This document shows positions 1 through 5,900 of a stretch of 6,829 bases of DNA, one piece after another (position 1 is the stretch's first letter; each line of letters begins with the position of its first letter). Both the position numbers and the translations under genes were made by a program. The DNA is from JBFGCA01 sp041567315. Lineage in GTDB: Bacteria > Acidobacteriota > Thermoanaerobaculia > Multivoradales > JAHEKO01. Below the pieces are notes generated by a model. It was not told where the DNA came from. It made no database searches and saw only the letters and a list, made by a program, of their open reading frames with translations. Location of the stretch: positions 1-6,829 of the forward strand of contig JBFGCA010000171.1 in assembly GCA_041567315.1 (NCBI GenBank), read 5' to 3'.

Positions 1-44
1 GCTGCGTATTGCTCGAGGGGTCGTAGCCAGCGACGGTTCCCCCC

Positions 45-137
45 GGTCGCCTGGGGGCCGGGGCGTTGACCCCGCTTCACTCCCCCACCCCGGCCAACAC
101 GTTCCGGGGCTGCCAACGCCCCGGCCTGAAGGCGACC
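45..137. repeat. Imperfect inverted repeat with 24-base arms
   Basis: The left arm at 45-68 and the right arm at 114-137 are reverse complements at 21 of 24 positions. There is a perfect 13-bp block (GGCCGGGGCGTTG at 56-68 against CAACGCCCCGGCC at 114-126) and a perfect 8-bp block (GGTCGCCT at 45-52 against AGGCGACC at 130-137). A 3-base mismatch (53-55 against 127-129) separates them. The 45-base spacer has its own possible stem, CCCCGG at 88-93 with CCGGGG at 104-109. A competing hairpin pairs CCGGGGC at 104-110 with GCCCCGG at 118-124 across a 7-base loop. It could be an intergenic palindromic repeat or a structured RNA element. No function is assigned. Confidence 0.7.
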
Positions 138-144
138 ACCCGCC

Positions 145-162
145 CCGCGCCGATGGGCGCGG
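145..162. repeat. Perfect 7-bp GC hairpin with GATG loop
   Basis: CCGCGCC at 145-151 pairs perfectly with GGCGCGG at 156-162 across the four-base loop GATG. Every pair is G-C, so the stem would be very stable as RNA or extruded DNA. It lies 8 bases after the right arm of the larger inverted repeat. The run that follows is G-rich and not T-rich, which argues against a Rho-independent terminator on the plus strand. Confidence 0.55.
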
Positions 163-206
163 CGCTTGGGGTGAAAGGCGGAGGTCTGCGTTGGCGCCCC
201 CGCGCC

Positions 207-232
207 CGTGGGGCTGGCGCGTGGGGCTGAAG
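207..232. repeat. Tandem duplication of a 13-base unit
   Basis: Positions 207-219 and 220-232 are adjacent copies of a 13-base unit starting CGTGGGGCTG. The first ten bases are identical and the copies differ at two later positions. It looks like a small local duplication in non-coding sequence, and no function is visible. Confidence 0.5.
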
Positions 233-288
233 GGTGCCGAGGTCGGCAGCGGTCGAGCCTTGGCGGGCTCTTGTCGCCGGCCGGGTGA

Positions 289-294
289 GACAAT
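289..294 (+). promoter_or_regulatory. Possible -10 element before murJ
   Basis: GACAAT matches TATAAT at four of six positions, including the key A at position 2 and T at position 6. It ends nine bases before the murJ ATG at 304. No convincing -35 element is seen at 16-18 bases upstream, and no Shine-Dalgarno sequence lies between the hexamer and the ATG. The arrangement would fit a leaderless or very short-leader transcript. The same nine-base spacing occurs before the gene at 2382. Confidence 0.3.
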
Positions 295-303
295 GCGCGG
301 CCG

Positions 304-1926
304 ATGAGGGACTCGGAGGCCGGGGCGTCGCGGGTGGCGGGCGGGATCCTGCTGAGCCGGGTGGCGGGATTCGTGCGGGAGGCGACGCTGGCCTTCTTCT
401 TCGGGGCGGGGCCGCACGCGGACGTCTTTCGGACCGCGCTGCGGGGGCCCAATCTGCTGCAGAACCTGCTCGGGGAGCAGGCGCTGTCGGCGTCGTTCAT
501 TCCCGTCTACTCGCGGCTCCTGGAGGCGGGGCGCCGGGAGGAGGCGGGGCGGTTCGCGGGGGCGGTCTTCGGGCTGCTGCTGGTGGTGGCGGGGGGCCTG
601 AGCCTGGCCGGCGTGCTGCTGGCGGAGCCGCTGGTGGCGGTGTTCGCGGCCGGCTATCTGCGCGACGCGGCGGCGGTGGAGGCCGGCACCGCGACGGTCG
701 ACCGCTATCCGCTGGCGGTGGCGGCGGTGCGGCTGATCTTTCCGATGACCGGTTTCCTGGTGCTCTCGGCCTGGGCGCTGGGGGTGCTCAACAGCCATCG
801 GCGGTTCTTCCTGCCCTACGTGGCGCCGGTGGCGTGGAACGCCGCCATCGTCGCCGGGCTGTGGCTGGCGGGGAGCGCGGCGCGTGGCGGCGGCGCGGAT
901 CGCGATGGGCTGCTGATCGCGGCCTGCGTCGGGGCGCTGGTGGGCGGGGCGCTCCAGTTCGCGGTTCAGCTGCCGCTGGTGGTCCGGCTGCTGCGGGGGT
1001 TCCGGCTGTCGCTGTCGACCCGGGTGGGCGGGGTGCGCGAGGCGCTCAAGGCCTTCGCGCCGCTCGCCGCCGGGCGGGGGGCGGTGCAGTTGTCGAGCTA
1101 CCTCGACCAGCTGCTGGCCTCCTTCCTGGCGGCCGGGGCGCTGGCCGCGCTGGGCTGGGCGCAGGTGCTCTATCTGCTGCCGGTGAGTCTGTTCGGGCTG
1201 TCGGTGGCGGCCGCCGAGCTGCCCGAGCTGAGCCGGGTGGCGGCCGCCGCGCGGGCGGCGCGGGTCGAGGCCGGGCTGCGACGGGTCTATTTCTTCACGG
1301 TGCCGACCTTCGTCGGCTACCTGGCGTTCGGGTTCCTGGTGGTCGGCGGACTCTACCGGCGGGGGAGCTTCCGGCTCGATGACAACTGGCTGGTCTACCT
1401 GGTGCTCTGCGGTTACACGCTGGGGCTGCTGGCCACCAACAGCTCGCGGCTGCTGCAGAACCTGTTCTACGCCACCGGCGACACCCGGCGGCCGGCCCGC
1501 ATCGCGGTCGAGCGGGTGGCGCTGTCGGGTCTGGCGGGCGCCGGGTTGATGTTGTGGCTGGACCGCTTCTCGGTGACCGCGGCGGTGGGCTTCGGGGGCG
1601 GCCCCCGCGAGCTGCGGCTGGGGGCCCTCGGTCTGGCGGCGGCGGCCGGCGCCAGCGCCTGGTACGAGCTGGTCCGGCTCCTGGCGGCCGCACGCCGCGA
1701 GCCGGCGGCGGTGCGGCTGCCGGCCTCCCATCTGGGCAAGCTGCTGGCCGTCGCCGCCGCCTCGACGCTGCCGGCGCTGGCGGTGTGGTGGGTCGTGCCG
1801 CCGCTGCCGCTGGTCGCCCAGGCGGCGGTGGTGCTGCTGGTGTACGCTGTCACCTACCTGGCGGTGACGCGGCGGCTGGGGGTCGCCGAGGCGGCCCGCT
1901 GGACCCGCTTCCTCAGGCTTCGCTGA
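304..1926 (+). CDS. murJ: MurJ, lipid II flippase (MOP superfamily)
   Basis: This 540-residue polytopic inner-membrane protein belongs to the MurJ/MviN family, which moves lipid II across the cytoplasmic membrane for peptidoglycan assembly. E. coli MurJ is about 511 residues with 14 membrane segments. Here about 13-14 hydrophobic stretches run from residue 10 to residue 522. The family signature is clear near the N-terminus: SRVAGFVRE at 18-26, the AD pair at 39-40, PNLLQN at 49-54, and SASFIPVYSRLL at 62-73. Arg19, Arg25 and Asp40 align with essential E. coli Arg18, Arg24 and Asp39. Gln53 replaces Arg52. In TM8 the E. coli ADRLMEF motif reads AQVLYLL (286-292), so Arg270 becomes Val288. An in-frame TGA at 286-288 and the first ATG at 304 fix the start. 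No Shine-Dalgarno is visible. It is followed after 8 bases by rpiB. The family assignment is firm, and flippase function is inferred by homology. Confidence 0.95.
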   Translation: MRDSEAGASRVAGGILLSRVAGFVREATLAFFFGAGPHADVFRTALRGPNLLQNLLGEQALSASFIPVYSRLLEAGRREEAGRFAGAVFGLLLVVAGGLSLAGVLLAEPLVAVFAAGYLRDAAAVEAGTATVDRYPLAVAAVRLIFPMTGFLVLSAWALGVLNSHRRFFLPYVAPVAWNAAIVAGLWLAGSAARGGGADRDGLLIAACVGALVGGALQFAVQLPLVVRLLRGFRLSLSTRVGGVREALKAFAPLAAGRGAVQLSSYLDQLLASFLAAGALAALGWAQVLYLLPVSLFGLSVAAAELPELSRVAAAARAARVEAGLRRVYFFTVPTFVGYLAFGFLVVGGLYRRGSFRLDDNWLVYLVLCGYTLGLLATNSSRLLQNLFYATGDTRRPARIAVERVALSGLAGAGLMLWLDRFSVTAAVGFGGGPRELRLGALGLAAAAGASAWYELVRLLAAARREPAAVRLPASHLGKLLAVAAASTLPALAVWWVVPPLPLVAQAAVVLLVYAVTYLAVTRRLGVAEAARWTRFLRLR

Positions 1927-1934
1927 GCCGTGGC

Positions 1935-2369
1935 ATGAAGATCGCCCTCGCCGCCGACCACGCCGGCTACCGCTACAAAGAGGAGATCAAGCGTTTCCTT
2001 GAGGCGGCCGGTCACCAGGTCCGGGACTTCGGCACCGACTCCGAGGAGTCGGTGGACTACCCGCTGTTCATCCGGCCCGCCGCCGAGGCGGTGGCGGCGG
2101 GGGAGTGCGAGCGGGCGATCGTGCTGGGCGGCTCGGGCAACGGCGAGGCGATGGCGGCCAACCGGGTGCGCGGGGTGCGCTGCGCGCTGTGCTGGGACGA
2201 GCGCACCGCCCGCCTGGCCCGCGAGCACAACGACGCCAACGCCCTGTCGCTGGGCCAGCGCCTGCTGTCGCGCGACCAGGCGCTCGCCATCGTCAAGGTC
2301 TGGCTCGACACCCCTTTCGAGGGCGGCCGCCACGTCCGCCGCATCCGCCTGCTGGACGAGCCCGGATAG
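1935..2369 (+). CDS. rpiB: Ribose-5-phosphate isomerase B, Glu-type
   Basis: The 144-residue cytosolic enzyme matches the RpiB/LacAB family in length and sequence. It interconverts ribose 5-phosphate and ribulose 5-phosphate in the non-oxidative pentose phosphate pathway. Visible landmarks are the ADHAG phosphate-site motif at 7-11 (Asp8, His9), DYP at 41-43, the anion-hole loop GGSGNGE at 65-71, REHNDAN at 96-102 (His98 for ring opening, Asn99), and GGRH at 130-133 followed by Arg136. The catalytic Cys66 of E. coli RpiB aligns with Gly65. Glu71 sits where Mycobacterium tuberculosis RpiB has its catalytic base Glu75, so the mycobacterial-type mechanism is expected. The ATG at 1935 gives the canonical N-terminus and lies 8 bases after the murJ stop, suggesting translational coupling. 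No strong Shine-Dalgarno is present. An allose-6-phosphate isomerase side activity is possible in this family. Confidence 0.95.
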   Translation: MKIALAADHAGYRYKEEIKRFLEAAGHQVRDFGTDSEESVDYPLFIRPAAEAVAAGECERAIVLGGSGNGEAMAANRVRGVRCALCWDERTARLAREHNDANALSLGQRLLSRDQALAIVKVWLDTPFEGGRHVRRIRLLDEPG

Positions 2370-2372
2370 AAT
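2367..2372 (+). promoter_or_regulatory. Possible -10 element before the DUF4126 gene
   Basis: TAGAAT matches TATAAT at five of six positions and fits the TANNNT pattern. It begins on the rpiB stop codon (TAG, 2367-2369) and ends nine bases before the ATG at 2382. No good -35 sequence is seen about 17 bases upstream, and no Shine-Dalgarno occurs before the ATG. It may drive a short-leader or leaderless transcript of the downstream genes. The overlap with the stop codon could also be coincidence. Confidence 0.3.
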
Positions 2373-2381
2373 CCGAACGCT

Positions 2382-2954
2382 ATGGACACGTTTCTCAGCG
2401 TCTGTCTGGGGTTGGGGCTGGCGGCGGCCTGCGGGTTCCGGGTGTTCGTGCCCCTGCTGGTGTTGAGCGCCGCGCACCAGGCGGGGTATCTGGGGCTGTC
2501 GGGCAGCTTCGAGTGGATCGGCAGCATGCCGGCGCTGATCGCCTTCGCGGTGGCGACGGTGCTCGAGGTGGGGGCCTACTACGTGCCGTGGCTCGACAAC
2601 CTGCTCGACACGGTGTCGTCGCCGGCGGCGGTAGTGGCCGGCATCGTGGTGACCGCCTCGGTGGTCACCGGCATCGATCCGTCGCTCAAGTGGATCCTGG
2701 CGGTGATCGCCGGCGGCGGCATCGCCGGGGCGGTGCAGACGCTGACCGTGGGGACGCGCCACGCGTCGTCGCTGACCACCGCCGGTCTCGGCAATCCGCT
2801 GGTGGCCACCGCCGAGGTGGGCGGCTCGGTGGTGCTGGCGCTGCTGGCCATCGTGCTGCCGCTGGTAGCGGTGACGGCGGTCCTCGTGCTCCTGGTGTGG
2901 GTGTGGCGCCGCCTGCGGCGGCGGCGGGTGCCCCGGCCGGCGGCCGCCGTCTGA
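2382..2954 (+). CDS. DUF4126 family membrane protein
   Basis: The 190-residue hydrophobic protein matches the DUF4126 family of uncharacterised integral membrane proteins. Family-typical features are GFRVFVPLLVLS at 18-29, the conserved YYVPWLDNLLDT at 66-77, LKWILAVIAGGG at 102-113 followed by AGAVQ at 115-119, and GLGNPLVATAE at 135-145. Hydrophobic segments lie at about 5-30, 50-68, 82-97, 104-122 and 147-175. The tail is strongly basic (RRLRRRR at 176-182), probably on the cytoplasmic side by the positive-inside rule. There is no cleavable signal peptide. It starts 12 bases after rpiB, with a promoter-like TAGAAT close by, and ends 35 bases before the oxoprolinase-like gene. The biochemical role of the family is unknown to me. 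Co-location with metabolic and cell-wall genes does not define one. Confidence 0.85.
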   Translation: MDTFLSVCLGLGLAAACGFRVFVPLLVLSAAHQAGYLGLSGSFEWIGSMPALIAFAVATVLEVGAYYVPWLDNLLDTVSSPAAVVAGIVVTASVVTGIDPSLKWILAVIAGGGIAGAVQTLTVGTRHASSLTTAGLGNPLVATAEVGGSVVLALLAIVLPLVAVTAVLVLLVWVWRRLRRRRVPRPAAAV

Positions 2955-2989
2955 GCGCCGGGGTCGATCCGCCCGCTCGGGACAGAGCG

Positions 2990-5900
2990 GTGGCGACCGG
3001 CCTCTGGCGCATCTGGGTCGACACCGGCGGCACCTTCACCGACTGCGTGGCCCGCGACCCGGCGGGGGGCCTCCACCGCGCCAAGGTGCTGAGCAGCGCG
3101 GCGCTGCGCGGGCGGGTGGCGGCCGTCGAGGGGCCGGGATGGGTGCGGTTGGAGCAGCCCTGGCCGGTGCCGGACGACTTCTTCGGCGGTTGCCGCTTCC
3201 GGGCTCTGGCCGGCGGAGCACAACGCGCCGAGGCCCGTAGTCAGAGCACCGGGCGGATCGGCGAGTGGAGGGGAGCGGGGGAGGAGATCAGGGGTTATCG
3301 TGCCGCGGAGGGCCTCCTCGAACTGGCCCGCCTGCCAGCCGGGCTGGCGGCTGGCCAGGCGTGCGAGGTGCTGAGCCCCGAGGAGGCGCCGCTGCTGGCG
3401 GCGCGGATGGTCACCGGCACGCCGCTCGGCGCGCCGCTGCCGCCGGTGTCGATGCGGCTGGCGACGACCCGGGGCACCAACGCGCTGCTGGAGCGGCGGG
3501 GCGCGCGGGTGGCGCTGTTCGTGGATCAGGGGCTGGGCGATTTGCTGGAGATCGGCAACCAGCAGCGCCCCGACCTGTTCGCGCTGGCGGTGGTCAAGCC
3601 GGTGCCGCTCTACGCGGCGGTGGTGGAGTGCTCGGGGCGGCTGGTCGCGGACGGCTCGGTCCTCCGCCCGTTCGATCTCGAAGGGCTGAAGCGGCCGGCC
3701 GAGAAGCTGCTGGCCGACGGGGTCGAAACGGCCGCGGTGGCGCTGCTCCACGCCTACCGCAACCCGGAGCCCGAGCGCCGGCTGGCCGACTTCCTGAGCC
3801 GGCTCGGCTTCCGGCACGTCTCGGTCTCGAGCGAGCTGGCGCCGCTGGTCAAGATCCTGCCGCGGGCCGAGACGGCGGTGGTCAACGCCTATCTCTGGGA
3901 GGCCCTCGAGAGCTACCTGGCGGCGGTCCGGCACGGGCTCGACGGCGGGCCTGCCGGGGGACTCGACGGGAGCAAGACCGGCTCGCTCCACTTGATGACG
4001 AGCGCCGGCGGGCTGGTGGGGAGCCGCGAGTTCCGGCCCAAGGACGGGCTGCTGTCCGGTCCGGCGGGTGGGGTGGTGGGGGCGGCTGCGGCCGGTCTCG
4101 CCGCCGGCTTTGGCGCCATCCTGTCGTTCGACATGGGGGGCACCTCGACCGACGTGGCGCGCTTCGAGGGCGACTACGACTATCGGTTCGAGACCCGGGT
4201 CGGCGATGCCCGGCTGCTGGCCCCGGCCCTGGCCATCGAGACGGTGGCGGCGGGTGGCGGCTCGATCTGCGGCTTCGACGGCCAGGGGCTCCGGGTCGGG
4301 CCGGAGAGCGCGGGCGCCGACCCCGGGCCGGTCTGTTACGGGGCGGGAGGTCCGCTGACCCTGACCGACGTCAACCTGTTGCTCGGGCGGCTGGCGCCGG
4401 AGCGGTTCGAGATCCCGATCGACCTGGCGGTGGCCGAAGCGGCGTTCGCCGAGGTCGCCGCCCGGGTGGCCGGGGCCGCGGACCGGCCGCCCGGCCGCGA
4501 CCGGCTGCTCCGCGGCTTCGTCCAGATCGCCAACGAGCGGATGGCCGAGGCCATCCGGCGGATCTCGATCCGCCGGGGCTATCGGCCCGCCGATCACGCG
4601 CTGGTGGCCTTCGGCGGCGCCGGCGCCCAGCACGCCTGCGCGTTGGCCCGCATGCTGGAGATCGACACCGTGCTGGTGCCGGCCGACGCCGGCCTGCTGA
4701 GCGCCTGGGGGCTGGGCCACGCGCGGCTCGAGCGCTTCGCCGAGCGCCAGGTGCTGCGCCCGCTGGGCGAGGTGGCGGCGGAGCTCGGGTCATGGATCGA
4801 GGAGCTTGCGGTCGAAGCGACGGCGGCCGTCGCGGCCGAGGGCGTCTCCGCCACCGAGGTCGAGGTCCGCCGCCGCCTGGTCTTTCTGCGGCTGGCCGGC
4901 CAGGAGACCTCGCTGCCGATCGACTGGCCGCCCTCGGACTCGCCAGCCGCGGCGTTCCGGAGCAGCCACCGCGACCACTACGGCTGGGTCCCCGCACGGC
5001 GCGAGATCGAGGTCGAGGCGCTGCGCGTGGTGGCCTCGAGCCGCGAGTCGCAGGAGAGCGCCTCGCCGCTGGCGCCCCCGGCCTTCGAGGCCGAGCCGGC
5101 CGGGCGGCAGCGGGCGCTGATCGGCGAAGGCTGGGCGGAGGTGGCCGCCTTCGAGCGCCGGTCGCTGACACCCGGCGCTCGCCTGACCGGCCCCGCCCTC
5201 GTGTTCGAGCGGCACAGCGCCACGGTGGTCGAGCCCGGCTGGGAGGCGCGGGTCGACGGCGGCGGCTGCCTCGTCCTCGAGCGGCGAGGTCCGGCCGATG
5301 CCGGGCGGCGGCCGCGTCGAGGGGCTGGCGACCCGGCCCGGGCCGAGGCGGTGGAGCTCGAGCTGTTCACCCACCGGTTCGCCGCCATCGCCTGGCAGAT
5401 GGGCGAGACCCTGAGGCGGACCGCGCTGTCGGTCAACGTAAAGGAGCGGCTGGACTTCTCGTGCGCGCTGCTCGATCCGGGCGGCGAGCTGGTGGTCAAC
5501 GCGCCGCACATCCCGGTCCACCTGGGCTCGCTGGGGCTGTGCGTGCGGTCGGTGGCCGCGGCCCTCGAGTTGGGCCCGGGCGACGTGGCGGTGACCAACC
5601 ACCCGGCCTACGGCGGCTCGCACCTGCCCGACGTCACGGTGATCACGCCGGTCTTCGCCGGCCCCGACGGCAGTTCGGCCAGCGCCGCGGTTGGCCGCGC
5701 GGCCGGCCGCAGCGAAGCGGCCGAGCTGCTCGGCTACGTGGCCAACCGCGCCCACCACGCCGAGATCGGCGGCAGCCGTCCGGGCTCGATGCCGCCGAAT
5801 GCCCGCTGCCTGGCCGAAGAGGGAGTCGTTCTGCCCCCGCTGCACCTGCTGCGCGACGGCCGGCCGCGCTGGGAGGAGATCCGCCACCGGCTGGAGGGCG

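Larger units (their letters stand above)
1..303. other. Non-coding leader upstream of murJ
   Basis: No gene can be supported here. One plus-strand frame (positions 2-304) is open from the left edge to a TGA at 305-307. Its third-codon G+C is clearly lower than in the genes downstream, its product would be low-complexity Gly/Pro/Arg-rich sequence, and two minus-strand frames are equally open, so openness means little. The stretch is dominated by GC-rich complementary segments: long arms at 45-68 and 114-137, a hairpin at 145-162, and a 13-base tandem duplication at 207-232. A short GAGCC/GGCTC hairpin lies at 255-270. No T-run follows any stem, so none reads as a classical intrinsic terminator. 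The region may be an intergenic repeat, a 5' leader of the murJ transcript, or the tail of an unseen upstream gene. Confidence 0.6.

Noticed and set aside
45..162. Possible Rho-independent terminator of an upstream gene formed by the GC-rich stems.
   Set aside because: No run of T follows any of the stems on the plus strand, and no run of A precedes them for the minus strand.
2..307. Open plus-strand frame running from the left edge to a TGA that overlaps the murJ ATG (ATGA), which could be the tail of an upstream gene.
   Set aside because: Third-codon G+C is clearly lower than in the real genes, the product is low-complexity with no recognisable domain, and other frames on both strands are also open. 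The ATGA overlap is suggestive but not enough. Sequence to the left of the window would decide it.
234..1382. Plus-strand open frame of 382 codons overlapping the start of murJ.
   Set aside because: It is Gly/Ala/Arg low-complexity sequence out of frame with MurJ, whose family motifs begin within the first 20 residues of the ATG at 304.
2638..2676. Perfect inverted repeat GGTGACC (2648-2654) / GGTCACC (2663-2669) flanked by direct repeats of CCGGCATCG, resembling an operator.
   Set aside because: It lies inside the DUF4126 coding region and is explained by the internal protein repetition GIVVT...SVVTGI. There is no promoter context.
3938..3969. Repeated GLDGG / GLDGS codons in the hydantoinase A half, possibly a small insertion.
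   Set aside because: It is a short Gly-rich loop in a variable region of the family and has no visible functional signal.
2579..4720. Minus-strand open frame of 713 codons.
   Set aside because: It lies opposite the DUF4126 and oxoprolinase-like genes, whose family motifs are unmistakable. The antisense product is His/Arg/Gln/Pro-rich with no domain, as expected for the complement of G/C-ending codons.
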